A stretch of 64,000 nt of DNA from Serratia sp. FDAARGOS_506 (GTDB lineage: Bacteria > Pseudomonadota > Gammaproteobacteria > Enterobacterales > Enterobacteriaceae), in the NCBI RefSeq assembly GCF_003812745.1, contig NZ_CP033831.1, positions 2,542,001-2,606,000 of the forward strand, read 5' to 3'. A model generated the notes under the pieces. It searched no databases and had not been told where the DNA came from. It saw nothing but the letters and a program-made list of their open reading frames with translations. The position numbers were made by a program, and so were the translations under genes. Below, piece after piece: positions 45,924-54,308 of the stretch. The stretch's first letter is position 1. The number at the start of each line of letters is the position of its first letter.

Positions 45924-46811
45924 CTAACGTTTTAGCCAGCCGGCCAGTTTCTGCCAGGGCGTCGGCGGCAGTTCGCGCACCGCGCCTCGGGCGAAATAGC
46001 GCTCGATGTAGTATTGGATCACCGACAGCGCGGTGGTGATGAACAGATACCAGACGGTGGCGACCATCAGCAGCGGTATCACCTGCTGGGTGCGGTTATA
46101 GATCACCTGGATGGTGTAAAACAGTTCAGGCAACGCCAGCACATAAACGATCGAGGTGCCTTTCGCCAGGCTGATGATTTCGTTGAAACCGGTCGGAATA
46201 ATGGAGCGCAGCGCCTGCGGCAGAATGATGCGAAAGGTGCGGCGGTAGCCCGGCAGGCCCAGCGCCGCCGCCGCTTCGTGCTGGCCGTAATCCACGCCCA
46301 GGATGCCGCCGCGGATGATCTCGGCGGTGTAGGCGGACTGCACCAGCGTCAGGCCCAGCACCGCCACGGCGAATTGGCCGAGAATGTCGATGGTCGGATA
46401 GCTGGTGAACACCACGGATGTGAAGGGAATACCGAGCGAGATGGCGTCGTACAGGTAGGAAAAGTTGTACAGAATGATCAGCACCAGGATCAGCGGCAGG
46501 GAGCGAAACAACCAGATATACCCCCAGGCCAGCGACGCCAACAGGTAAGAGCGCGACAGCCGCGCCAGCGCCAGCAGAGTGCCGAACAGGATGCTGAACA
46601 GCGTGCCGAGCAGCGTCAACAGCAGGGTTTGCCCCAGCCCCGCCAGCACCGCCGGCGCGAAGAACCACTCGGCGAACACACCCCATTCCCAGCGTGCGTT
46701 GCCCGCCACCGATTGCACGATGGCGGCCAGAATAAACAGCGAAAACAGCGCGCCAATCAGCCGCAGCGGATAGCGGGCGGGCACCACTTTCAAGACTTCT
46801 TGTTTGGACAT
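45924..46811 (-). CDS. Amino-acid ABC transporter permease
   Basis: 295-residue His/Glu/Gln/Arg-type permease with about six transmembrane helices and the EAA loop (QHEAAAALGLPGYRRTFRII then LPQALR). An early helix is followed by the region ETLLTLLGTLFSILF-like (QTLLLTLLGTLFSILFGTLL). Only one permease gene is seen, so it probably works as a homodimer. It lies nine bases before the ATPase gene in the same operon. Confidence 0.9.
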   Translation of the reverse strand: MSKQEVLKVVPARYPLRLIGALFSLFILAAIVQSVAGNARWEWGVFAEWFFAPAVLAGLGQTLLLTLLGTLFSILFGTLLALARLSRSYLLASLAWGYIWLFRSLPLILVLIILYNFSYLYDAISLGIPFTSVVFTSYPTIDILGQFAVAVLGLTLVQSAYTAEIIRGGILGVDYGQHEAAAALGLPGYRRTFRIILPQALRSIIPTGFNEIISLAKGTSIVYVLALPELFYTIQVIYNRTQQVIPLLMVATVWYLFITTALSVIQYYIERYFARGAVRELPPTPWQKLAGWLKR

Positions 46812-46841
46812 GTCATGTCTCCTGATACAGATAAAGGGGCC

Positions 46842-47369
46842 TTAGGCGATTTTCCTTTCCGACGCGCAACAACACGCATCCTCTGCAATCAGGCTTTTGC
46901 GGAACGGCAGGCGGCCATCGTAGGGCGGACGGCTGTAAACCTCGCTGTCGACGGTGGGGTCGAACTGCGGCTGATAACCGTTGCTCAGATACAGGCCCAC
47001 CGCTTCGGGCTGGCGAAAGCCGGTGGTCAGATAGAGCCGGCGGTACCCCTGCGCCAGCGCCAGCGTTTCGAGCTGCTGCAACACCCGCTGCGCCAGGCCC
47101 TGGCGACGCAGATCGCCCCGCGTCCAGATGCGCTTCAGCTCGGCGGTTTGTGCGTCATAGCGTTTAAAGGCGCCCATAGCGATCGGCGCACCGGCGCGCA
47201 TCAGCACGATGAAGGCCCCTTGCGGCGGCGCGTACAGATCCAGCGGTTCCGGTTCCTGGTCACCAAAATAGTTGCCATAACGCTGACGATATTCGCCGAA
47301 CAGCCCCTCGATCACCGGGGCGATCAGCGGGTCGGTCGGCAGTGTCTGAATGAAGGTGTCTTGCGTCAT
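46842..47369 (-). CDS. GNAT N-acetyltransferase (YxeL/SnaA-like role)
   Basis: 175 residues, GNAT fold. The acetyl-CoA motif reads RRQGLAQRVLQQLETLALAQ, followed by LYLTTGFRQPEAVGLY. Placed between the permease and binding-protein genes of the cluster, with nine bases to the latter. In the B. subtilis yxe and sna operons an acetyltransferase at this place N-acetylates S-substituted cysteines before C-S cleavage; I infer the same job here. Confidence 0.85.
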   Translation of the reverse strand: MTQDTFIQTLPTDPLIAPVIEGLFGEYRQRYGNYFGDQEPEPLDLYAPPQGAFIVLMRAGAPIAMGAFKRYDAQTAELKRIWTRGDLRRQGLAQRVLQQLETLALAQGYRRLYLTTGFRQPEAVGLYLSNGYQPQFDPTVDSEVYSRPPYDGRLPFRKSLIAEDACCCASERKIA

Positions 47370-47378
47370 CGCGCGCTC

Positions 47379-48299
47379 CTAATCGCCCAGACCGGGCGGG
47401 TTGATTTCCGACTGCGCAAGGCGTTCGACGCTCTCGCCCCAGCGGTTGAGCACTTGATCGTACTGTCCGCCGCGGATCGCGCCGTTCAGCGCTTCATTCA
47501 CCGCCTGCACCAACCCGTTGCCTTTACGGGTGGTGACGGCGATGTGCGCCGCCTTGGGCCAACCGCCTTCCACCGTACCCGCCAGCCGGGTGCGGCCGTT
47601 CAGCGCCGCTTTATAGGCGCCCAGCACGTTCGGCCCGAAGTAGGCATCGGCCCGGCCGGACTGGATCGCCAGCGTGGCGGCCGCATCGTCGGTCACGTAG
47701 ATCGGTTGGAAGGGTTTGAGCCCCTGCTGCCGATTCTGCTTGTCCCACGCCAGCAAGATGGCTTCCTGATTGGTGCCGGAGCCGACGATGATCTTTAATC
47801 CGGCGATATCGGCAGGCTGTTTGATCGTCGCGATCTTACCGCCGGTTTTGACGTAAAAGCCGAGCGAGTCGATGCGGTAGGTCGCGAAGTCGAAGCGGGT
47901 TTTGCGCTCTTTGGTCACGGTGACATTGGTGATGGCCGCGTCATACTTGCCGGAGACCACCCCCAGCGGCCAGTCTTCCCACGAGGTTTGCACTACGTTA
48001 AGCGTTAGGCCCAGGCTGTCGGCCACCAGCTGCGCGATATCCACTTCGCTGCCGATCAGCCGCCGGTTGTCGGCGGCGAACAGCGCCAGCGGCGGCGTGT
48101 TGAGCGCGGCGATCGCGACGGTGAATTGGCCCGGCTTCACGAAGTGGAAATCGGCCGGCAGTTTGGCGATCGCCTGCGGGTTTTTCGGCGCGTGGATCGG
48201 GGTTTCATTGGCCTGCAAATCGATGCCGGTGCCCGCCAGTGCGGCGCCGGTCAGGCTCAGCAAGGCCGCCACGAGGGCGGCGGTAACGGTTTTCTGCAT
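47379..48299 (-). CDS. Amino-acid ABC transporter substrate-binding protein
   Basis: 306 residues with a cleaved signal peptide (MQKTVTAALVAALLSLTGAA, cleavage near ALAG), so a soluble periplasmic protein of the SBP_bac_3 family. Signature-like segments are IGSEVDIAQLVADSLGL, YDAAITNVTVTKERKTRFDF and IVGSGTNQE. The ligand is probably a cysteine derivative, judging from the neighbouring genes. It lies 26 bases after the monooxygenase gene. Confidence 0.9.
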   Translation of the reverse strand: MQKTVTAALVAALLSLTGAALAGTGIDLQANETPIHAPKNPQAIAKLPADFHFVKPGQFTVAIAALNTPPLALFAADNRRLIGSEVDIAQLVADSLGLTLNVVQTSWEDWPLGVVSGKYDAAITNVTVTKERKTRFDFATYRIDSLGFYVKTGGKIATIKQPADIAGLKIIVGSGTNQEAILLAWDKQNRQQGLKPFQPIYVTDDAAATLAIQSGRADAYFGPNVLGAYKAALNGRTRLAGTVEGGWPKAAHIAVTTRKGNGLVQAVNEALNGAIRGGQYDQVLNRWGESVERLAQSEINPPGLGD

Positions 48300-48325
48300 A
48301 GCGGGTATCCCTGAAAGCGATCTTA

Positions 48326-49651
48326 TTATTGGGTGAATCTGTTCAACGGGCGCTTCAGGCCCAGATGCTCGCGCAGCGTGGTTCCGTGGTACTCTCGGCG
48401 GAGCAGGCCACGTTGTTGCAGGATGGGTACCACCCGATCGACAAACTGGCCGAAGGCGTTGGGCGTACCGCCGCTGATGATGAAGCCGTCGGCGGCTTCG
48501 CCGTCGAACCAGCGTTGCAGGCCGTCCGCCACCGCTTCCGGCGTGCCGCTGAACACCGGGCGCGGCGAGGCGGCTTCCAGCGCCACCTGGCGCAGCGTGA
48601 GGTTACGCTCGCGGGCGCTGCGCTTGATGGCGTCGGTGGTGCTGCGGAAACTGTTTTGCCCCAGATCGCCGATGTCCGGGAAGGGGGCGTCCAGCGGATG
48701 GCGGGCGAAGTCGTAATGCTCGAAGTAGCGGCCGAGGTAGTTGAGGGCGTTTTCGATGCTGACCAGGCGGGCGGTCTCCTGGTACTGGCGCTCGACGTCT
48801 GCATCGTCGTCGCCGACGATCACGCTGACGCCCTGGAAGATGCGCAGGTCGTCCGGTTCGCGCCCCTGTTCCACCAGCTGCCGCTTCACGTCCTGGTAGA
48901 AATCCTGCGCCTGCTCCAGCGTGTCGTGATGGGTGAAGATTGCATCGGCGTGTTGGGCCGCCAGCCGTTTGCCGTCGTCAGAGGCGCCGGCCTGGAACAG
49001 GATTGGGCGCCCCTGCGGCGTGCGGCCGATGTTAAGTGGCCCCTGTACCGAGAAAAATTCCCCCTGGTGATTGAGAGTGTGCAGTTTGCCGGCGCGGAAG
49101 AATTCGCCGCTGGCTTTATTGCGCACGAAGGCGTCGTCTTCCCAGGAGTCCCACAGCCCTTTGGCGACGTCGAGAAACTCGCCGGCGATGCGGTAACGCA
49201 GGCTGTGTTCCGGGTGTTCGGCGCGAGAGAAGTTTTTGGCCGAGCCTTCCAGCGGCGACGTCACCACGTTCCAACCGGCGCGGCCGTTGCTCAGATGATC
49301 GAGGCTGGCGAACTGGCGGGCGACGGTGAACGGATCGCTGTAGGAGGTGGAGAGGGTGCCCACCAGACCGATTTTGTCGGTGACGGCGGACAGCGTGGCC
49401 AGCAGGGTGAGCGGTTCGAAACGATTAAGAAAATGCGGAATGGATTTTTCGTTGATATATAATCCATCGGCGACAAACACGAAATCGAATTTCCCCTGTT
49501 CGGCTTTTTTCGCCGTAGCGATATTAAATTCAAGATTGATGCTGGCGTCGGCGGTGGCGTCCGGATGACGCCAGGCGGACATATTTCCCGATGCGCCATG
49601 CAGAATGGCGCCCAGGCGCAATTGCCGTTGTTTATTCGTGTTGTCGCTCAT
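48326..49651 (-). CDS. LLM flavin-dependent monooxygenase (NtaA/SnaA/DszA; YxeK/CmoJ-like)
   Basis: 441-residue FMNH2-dependent monooxygenase of the NtaA/SnaA/SoxA(DszA) group of the luciferase-like family. Conserved segments are [32 protein letters not shown] and [10 protein letters not shown]. It needs a flavin reductase, which is not encoded nearby. In B. subtilis such enzymes (YxeK, CmoJ) split N-acetyl S-alkylcysteines. It starts a transcript separate from the M20 gene, because a terminator lies between them. Confidence 0.92.
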   Translation of the reverse strand: MSDNTNKQRQLRLGAILHGASGNMSAWRHPDATADASINLEFNIATAKKAEQGKFDFVFVADGLYINEKSIPHFLNRFEPLTLLATLSAVTDKIGLVGTLSTSYSDPFTVARQFASLDHLSNGRAGWNVVTSPLEGSAKNFSRAEHPEHSLRYRIAGEFLDVAKGLWDSWEDDAFVRNKASGEFFRAGKLHTLNHQGEFFSVQGPLNIGRTPQGRPILFQAGASDDGKRLAAQHADAIFTHHDTLEQAQDFYQDVKRQLVEQGREPDDLRIFQGVSVIVGDDDADVERQYQETARLVSIENALNYLGRYFEHYDFARHPLDAPFPDIGDLGQNSFRSTTDAIKRSARERNLTLRQVALEAASPRPVFSGTPEAVADGLQRWFDGEAADGFIISGGTPNAFGQFVDRVVPILQQRGLLRREYHGTTLREHLGLKRPLNRFTQ

Positions 49652-49791
49652 TGTAATTATCCTGTCATGCGCCGCAGGGGCGCGCGGTGTCTGATGTATC
49701 CACTATTGATGAGCGGCAGCGGGATGTAAAACAACAAAACAGCATATTCAAATGTTGAAAATTGCAAATATCACGGCGGGCAAAATAATAA

Positions 49792-49820
49792 GACCCGACG
49801 CGGCATCCGCAGCGTCGGGG
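49792..49820 (-). terminator. Terminator after the M20 hydrolase gene
   Basis: CCCGACGC and GCGTCGGG form a perfect 8-bp stem; on the minus strand TCTTATTATTTT follows. The M20 gene therefore ends its own transcript, and the monooxygenase gene needs a promoter in 49652-49790. Confidence 0.75.
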
Positions 49821-49840
49821 AAATAATTCTTTTCCGTTAT

Positions 49841-51004
49841 TCAGGCATTGCTGAGGGCTTTTTCTGGCGCGATGGCTAATTGTTGCAGCGTGCGTTCCGC
49901 CAGCAGCGTAAAATATTGCGCAGCGGGGAACAGGGCCCGCTCATCGGGATTGAAACGCGGATGATGCAGGCCGAATTCGCTGGCGGAGCCAATGCTGACG
50001 AAGACGCCCGGCACATGGTGCAGATACAGGGCGAAATCTTCACCGCCCATCTGCAACTCCGCCTCTTCGACCCGGTAGCCGGCCTCGGCGGCGACGGTTT
50101 TGCTGAACGCCGCCCAATGTGGGTCATTGATCACCGCGGGCGGCCCCGGCTGCCAGCGGAGTTCGGCTTGCGCACCCAGCGCGGCGGCAACGCCGTCGAT
50201 CACTTGGCGAATCTTGTCCGGCACCTGGCGGCGCACCGCGTCGCTGTGGGTACGCACTGTGCCTTCCAGTTCCACGGTTTGCGGCAGCACGTTCCAGGTA
50301 TTGCCGCCTTCGATGCGCGTTACGCTCACCACCAGCGATTCCAGCGAGCTGAAGCTGCGGCTGGGCAGCGTCTGCAGCGCGCCGACGATCTGGCTGGCGG
50401 TGACGATGGTATCTACGCCCTGTTCCGGTTTGGCGGCGTGGGCGCCTTTACCGGTGATGAGGATCTGGAAGCGATCGACGTTGGCGTAGAACGGGCCGGC
50501 GCGAGTGGCGAAGGTACCGGTGGGCAGCTCCGGCGCGTTATGCAGGCCAAACACCGCGGCGACGTTATCCAGCGCGCCGGCATCGATCAAGTGACGGGCG
50601 CCGTTGAAGGTCTCTTCTGCCGGCTGGAAGAAGATGCGTACCGTGCCGGGCAGGTCGGCCTCACGCACTTTCAGCAGGTGCGCGGCGCCGAGCATCACCG
50701 AGGTATGAAAGTCATGGCCGCAGGCGTGCATCACGCCGCGGTTTTGCGAGCTGAAGGGCACGTCGGCGATTTCGTCGATCGGGAGGGCGTCAATGTCGCC
50801 GCGCAGCGCGATGATCGGCCCCTTGCCGCTGCCGATCTCCGCCACGACGCCGGTTTTCAGCGCCAACGGCAGCAGACGAATGCTCGCTTCTTGCAGCCAG
50901 CGCGTCAGTCGGGCGGTGGTGGCGAACTCGTGATTGGAAAGCTCGGGGTTTTGGTGCAGCTCACGCCGATAGGCGATGATTTTGTCTGCCAACTGGCTGG
51001 TCAT
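49841..51004 (-). CDS. M20 amidohydrolase / N-acyl amino-acid deacetylase (YxeP/SndA-like)
   Basis: 387-residue metallopeptidase M20D (HipO-like). Metal-binding segments include RGDIDALPI, the HACGHDFHT motif, FFQPAEETFNGA and the C-terminal GGEDFALYL. It removes N-acyl groups from amino acids. In the B. subtilis yxe/sna pathway the corresponding enzyme frees cysteine from N-acetylcysteine. I infer the same here because of the adjacent acetyltransferase and monooxygenase genes. Confidence 0.9.
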   Translation of the reverse strand: MTSQLADKIIAYRRELHQNPELSNHEFATTARLTRWLQEASIRLLPLALKTGVVAEIGSGKGPIIALRGDIDALPIDEIADVPFSSQNRGVMHACGHDFHTSVMLGAAHLLKVREADLPGTVRIFFQPAEETFNGARHLIDAGALDNVAAVFGLHNAPELPTGTFATRAGPFYANVDRFQILITGKGAHAAKPEQGVDTIVTASQIVGALQTLPSRSFSSLESLVVSVTRIEGGNTWNVLPQTVELEGTVRTHSDAVRRQVPDKIRQVIDGVAAALGAQAELRWQPGPPAVINDPHWAAFSKTVAAEAGYRVEEAELQMGGEDFALYLHHVPGVFVSIGSASEFGLHHPRFNPDERALFPAAQYFTLLAERTLQQLAIAPEKALSNA

Positions 51005-51350
51005 AGGTTTGGCTCACAGTGGGAAATAAACCCTAACCCTAGTGCAGAGGCCGCCGATGCAAAAAGACCATCTGGTTATATTTCATAGCGATTGCGTCTG
51101 CATAGGGACGTCAACGCTGGGGTAAGTGGGCTGGTTTGGGCGTTCGCTCGTTATTCGCCGGCGCATGGAGAGGATTGACCTGGAACGGTAACTTATCGCA
51201 ACCGGTGCAATCAATTTACACCGGACAACACGGATTTTTTCACTCTTTATCGGATTTCTGTGATCGCGGTGGTGGACAAAATCTTGCCTGCTTGCTGTAC
51301 TGTGATCGACACAGGTTTTGTGTCTTTCATTCACGTTAAAGGTAAGTTTG
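51005..51350. other. Intergenic region and probable cspE leader
   Basis: 346 bases between divergent genes without a supported protein. It should hold the promoters of the M20 gene and cspE and the cspE 5' leader. I see no riboswitch-like or repeated structure I can name. Confidence 0.6.
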
Positions 51351-51560
51351 ATGTCTAAGATTAAAGGTAGCGTTAAGTGGTTTAATGAATCCAAAGGCTT
51401 CGGTTTCATTACTCCGGAAGATGGTAGCAAGGACGTTTTCGTTCACTTCTCTGCCATCGTTAGCAACGGTTTCAAAACGCTTGCTGAAGGCCAGCGTGTA
51501 GAATTTGAAATCACGAACGGTGCCAAAGGCCCATCTGCCGCTAACGTTACTGCTATCTAA
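51351..51560 (+). CDS. cspE: CspE cold-shock-family RNA chaperone
   Basis: 69-residue cold-shock protein, nearly identical in length and sequence to E. coli CspE ([20 protein letters not shown], then DVFVHFSAI). RNP-1 KGFGFI and RNP-2 VFVHFS are intact. Binds nucleic acids and melts RNA structure, giving antitermination. ATG 51351 fits the family start; AAAGGTAAG lies upstream. A strong terminator follows. Confidence 0.96.
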   Translation: MSKIKGSVKWFNESKGFGFITPEDGSKDVFVHFSAIVSNGFKTLAEGQRVEFEITNGAKGPSAANVTAI

Positions 51561-51580
51561 GCTGCGTAGCTGAATTTCTT

Positions 51581-51607
51581 AAAACCCGCTCATTGAGCGG
51601 GTTTTTT
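51581..51607 (+). terminator. cspE intrinsic terminator
   Basis: AAAACCCGCT and AGCGGGTTTT form a 10-bp stem with a CATTG loop, followed by more T. Confidence 0.92.
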
Positions 51608-51617
51608 ATTGGGTGCG

Positions 51618-52808
51618 TTATGCCTTGCTGCGGCGGCCTAACAGGCTGAACAGCAGGATGGCGACGGCGTAGCAGCCGACGATGGTCAGCGCCATCGACA
51701 GGCTGGAAGTGCCGCCCAGCCCGGTGAGCGGCACGGCGCAGGCGCCGAGCGCGAACATGCACACGCCGATCAAGGCCGAAGCGCTGCCTGCTTTGTCACC
51801 CTGGCTTTGCATTGCCAGCGAAGAGGCGGTTGGGCCGACGATGCCGATCACCGCCACCGAGAAGAACAGCGGCACCAGCAGCAACACCAGCGGCGCATGC
51901 AGCGCGGCGGCCAACAGCAGCAACAGCGACGCGACGGCCGCCAACGTCAGCCCGCTCTTCAACACCCGGCGCTCCCCCCAACGCGAACTGAGGCGGCTGG
52001 CCAACTGCGCCGCAATGATCAGCCCGACGCCGTTAATGGCGAAGCACAGGCTGAACATCTGAGGGCTGAGGCCGTAGATTTGCTGCAAGACGAAAGGTGA
52101 GGCGCCGATATAGGCGAACATGCCGGCCATCACGAAGCCCTGCGTCAGGCACAAGCTCATGAAATAGCGTTGGGTCAACAGACTGCCCAGCGACATCAGC
52201 ATCGCCAGGATACCGCCTTGGCTGCGGCGCTCGGCCGGCAGGGATTCGCGCAGTTTAAGCGCTGACAGGCTGAACAGCAGCACGGCGATAGCCGCCAGCA
52301 CACCGAAGATGCCGCGCCAGTTCATCACCTGCAGCATGACGCCGCCCAACACCGGCGCGACGATCGGCGCCAAGCCGTTGACCAGCATCAGCAGGGCGAA
52401 GAAGCGGGTCAGCTCATGGCCGGCATACAGATCGCGGGCGATGGCGCGGGAAATCACCGCCCCACCGGCGCCGGCGATGCCCTGCAGCAGACGGGCGATC
52501 AGCAGCTGGTCGATGGTGGGTGCCAGCGCGCACCACAGGGAAGCACCCAGCAACAGGATCAGTGACAGCAACAGCGGACGCATACGGCCCAGTTTGTCGC
52601 TGTAAGGGCCGAAAATCAGCTGGCCGACGCCCAGGCCAAGCAGCCCGGCGGTCAGGCTGAGCTGCGCGGCAGCGGTGGAAGTATTCAGCTCGCCCGCCAT
52701 CTCCGGCAGGGCGGGCAGGTAGAGATCGGTGCACAGCGGCCCCAGCGCGGCCAACAGGCCAAGCACGACGGCGTACACCAGACGTTGTCTGGCTAAGTGT
52801 TTGGTCAT
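51618..52808 (-). CDS. Bcr/CflA-type MFS drug exporter
   Basis: 396-residue major facilitator efflux protein with about twelve transmembrane helices, of the Bcr/CflA (DHA1) group. Typical features are TDLYLPALPEMAGELNTS in the first loop, GPYSDKLGRMRPLLL (motif A) and LLQGIAGAGGAVISRAIARD (motif C-like). The TetR regulator gene lies six bases upstream in the same direction, so the exporter is probably under its local control. The substrate is unknown. Confidence 0.9.
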   Translation of the reverse strand: MTKHLARQRLVYAVVLGLLAALGPLCTDLYLPALPEMAGELNTSTAAAQLSLTAGLLGLGVGQLIFGPYSDKLGRMRPLLLSLILLLGASLWCALAPTIDQLLIARLLQGIAGAGGAVISRAIARDLYAGHELTRFFALLMLVNGLAPIVAPVLGGVMLQVMNWRGIFGVLAAIAVLLFSLSALKLRESLPAERRSQGGILAMLMSLGSLLTQRYFMSLCLTQGFVMAGMFAYIGASPFVLQQIYGLSPQMFSLCFAINGVGLIIAAQLASRLSSRWGERRVLKSGLTLAAVASLLLLLAAALHAPLVLLLVPLFFSVAVIGIVGPTASSLAMQSQGDKAGSASALIGVCMFALGACAVPLTGLGGTSSLSMALTIVGCYAVAILLFSLLGRRSKA

Positions 52809-52814
52809 GAGAGA

Positions 52815-53411
52815 TTAGAGTTTCCTGAACAGGTGAGAAATGGCCTGCTGATACAGATCGCGCAGCAGGGACGCATCGGCTTTTTGCGTGGTAAGGATAC
52901 GGTAACCGGTGCCTTCGCTCATGACGGCGATAAACTCCACCCGCGCGGCGATCTCTTCCGCGCTGAAATGGGGATACAGTCGCTGCAGATTGTGGCACAC
53001 GTGGCGAAACAGCCGCGCTTCCGCGTCGCTGAGCATTTTGGCCACCACCGGGTTGCGCGTGGCCTCGGCGGTCACTTCCAGCATCAGCATATGATCGGTT
53101 TCGCTCTCGCCCGGCTGCTGAAACAGCGTGCGCGCCGCCAGCGTGCCGGCGATCAGGTTAATGTGATCGCCAAGGTTTTCCAACCGCTGCATCTTGCTGG
53201 CGATGATGCGGTTGACGATTTCCTCGATAATCGCGTCTTTATTAGCGAAATAGCGATAGATTTGCCCGACGCTGAGCTGCGAGCCCTGGGCGATTTCCGC
53301 CATACTGGCGGCGTGGAAACCGTGGCGGCGGAAGCTGATTTTCGCCGCTTCGACGATCTGATCGCGGCGGGCCTGCACCTTGGCTTGTTTACTGTCGTTG
53401 GGGGAGAGCAT
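52815..53411 (-). CDS. TetR-family regulator of the adjacent MFS exporter
   Basis: 198 residues. The N-terminal TetR helix-turn-helix is seen at about residues 15-60 (RRDQIVEAAKISFRRHGFHA, then LSVGQIYRYFANKDAIIEEI), and the rest is the ligand-binding helical domain. It heads a two-gene operon with the exporter. It most likely represses this operon and is released by a transported drug-like compound. Confidence 0.92.
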   Translation of the reverse strand: MLSPNDSKQAKVQARRDQIVEAAKISFRRHGFHAASMAEIAQGSQLSVGQIYRYFANKDAIIEEIVNRIIASKMQRLENLGDHINLIAGTLAARTLFQQPGESETDHMLMLEVTAEATRNPVVAKMLSDAEARLFRHVCHNLQRLYPHFSAEEIAARVEFIAVMSEGTGYRILTTQKADASLLRDLYQQAISHLFRKL

Positions 53412-53533
53412 CTGCCCGATCCTTTGCTACGCGTGAGCCGGATTCACATTTTTGGGTGTGAACGTTCATTCTCAATTGTAGTGTAACCGACGGGAAAGAC
53501 GCAAGATGAACGCGTGCTGCGGGGAAAAGGCGC

Positions 53534-53629
53534 TTAAGCGAACAGGTAGGATTTGATAAAGGCGGCGACGATCAGCACGCACAGCGCAACGGCAAACGCT
53601 TCGGCGGCGGTTTTCGGCAGGCTAAACAT
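53534..53629 (-). CDS. 31-residue membrane peptide behind a PmrA box (PmrR-like)
   Basis: A small ORF of 31 codons, too short for routine ORF calling. It begins MFSLPKTAAEAF, has one hydrophobic helix (VALCVLIVAAF), and ends IKSYLFA. GGATGAG lies ten or so bases upstream of the ATG. It is preceded by a perfect PmrA/BasR box and a -10 box, and is on the same strand as crcB just upstream. Size, topology and this regulation resemble PmrR of Salmonella, a PmrA-induced ~30-residue inner-membrane peptide that inhibits LpxT. The orthology is inference. Confidence 0.65.
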   Translation of the reverse strand: MFSLPKTAAEAFAVALCVLIVAAFIKSYLFA

Positions 53630-53637
53630 AGCGGTTT

Positions 53638-53664
53638 CTCATCCAGTCAGGAGTACTGGATGAG
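53638..53664. other. Perfect inverted repeat between crcB and the small ORF
   Basis: CTCATCCAGT and ACTGGATGAG form a 10-bp stem with a seven-base loop. In read-through RNA from crcB it would bury the GGATGAG ribosome site of the small ORF. In RNA starting from the PmrA-box promoter the 5' arm would be largely missing. It has no T run on the minus strand. Confidence 0.6.
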
Positions 53665-53697
53665 ATTATGCGCATGCAAGATTAAGGAAACATTAAG
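53665..53697 (-). promoter_or_regulatory. PmrA (BasR) box and promoter
   Basis: On the minus strand CTTAAT-GTTTC-CTTAAT (53681-53697) is an exact match to the PmrA direct repeat CTTAAT-N5-CTTAAT. Ten bases after it is CATAAT (53665-53670), so the box covers the -35 region, as for a class II activator. Transcription would start near 53658 and lead directly into the 31-codon ORF. Confidence 0.75.
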
Positions 53698-53700
53698 GGC

Positions 53701-54084
53701 TTAGCGCCCGTTGACCCACATCACCAGCATGAAAGCCAGCAGCGTCATCGCCAGCGAGCCGGCCAGGTTGAGCAGCATGTTGGCCAGCGCCCAGCCGAAG
53801 CGGCCATCCTGCATCAGGTACACTACCTCCAGCGAAAAGGTGGAGAAGGTGGTCAGGCCGCCGCAGAACCCGGTGGTGATCAGTAATTTCCAGGTGGGAT
53901 CCAGATGCGTCATGCGGGTGAAAATTGCCATCGCCAGGCCGATGATAAAACCGCCGATCAGATTGACCATCAGCGTACCGAGCGGAATGTGGGCGTTCAG
54001 CGGATTCATTTTCATGCTTACCGCCCAGCGCAATACGCTGCCGACGCCGCCGCCGATAAATACGGCCAGTAAAGAGCTCAACAT
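53701..54084 (-). CDS. crcB: CrcB/Fluc fluoride exporter
   Basis: Small inner-membrane fluoride channel (Fluc), 127 residues with four transmembrane helices. Characteristic segments are [27 protein letters not shown] and the [16 protein letters not shown] segment of the pore. GGGAG lies seven bases upstream of ATG 54084; the six residues upstream in frame are not needed. It is preceded by a fluoride riboswitch, which confirms the function. Confidence 0.97.
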   Translation of the reverse strand: MLSSLLAVFIGGGVGSVLRWAVSMKMNPLNAHIPLGTLMVNLIGGFIIGLAMAIFTRMTHLDPTWKLLITTGFCGGLTTFSTFSLEVVYLMQDGRFGWALANMLLNLAGSLAMTLLAFMLVMWVNGR

Positions 54085-54091
54085 GGGGCAA

Positions 54092-54217
54092 CTCCCTTTC
54101 AATCAGAGAAATTCACGGGACTCGGAAAGGGACAGACGTAACGCTACGCGCCCCTCTCCGAGAGGTTACGTAGACATCATCAGCCTGTGAAGGCGGTTAG
54201 GGAGGAATGTCATCTCC
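54092..54217 (-). promoter_or_regulatory. Fluoride riboswitch controlling crcB
   Basis: The aptamer is at 54170-54217 (minus strand): GGAGATGACATTCCTCC, then TAACCGCC and GGCTGATG, ending ATGTCTAC. These are the conserved parts of the crcB motif (GGnGATG...CTGATG...CTAC). Downstream, ACGTAAC (54165-54171) pairs with GTTACGT (54136-54142) and overlaps the aptamer's last bases. CCCTTTC (54125-54131) can pair with GAAAGGG (54094-54100), covering the crcB Shine-Dalgarno sequence. I infer translational control. Confidence 0.85.
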
Positions 54218-54308
54218 AGCATGCCGCACGGCCTTTTTCGCCGTACCCGGTGGATGTTACACCTAACGCCGCCTATTTTGTAGTATCGACAATCTGCGAG
54301 GTCATCCC

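Noticed and set aside
46014-47798. 594-codon open frame antisense to the ABC permease, acetyltransferase and binding-protein genes
   Set aside because: Its Gln/His/Arg-rich composition is that of a reverse-complement shadow, and the minus-strand genes have clear families.
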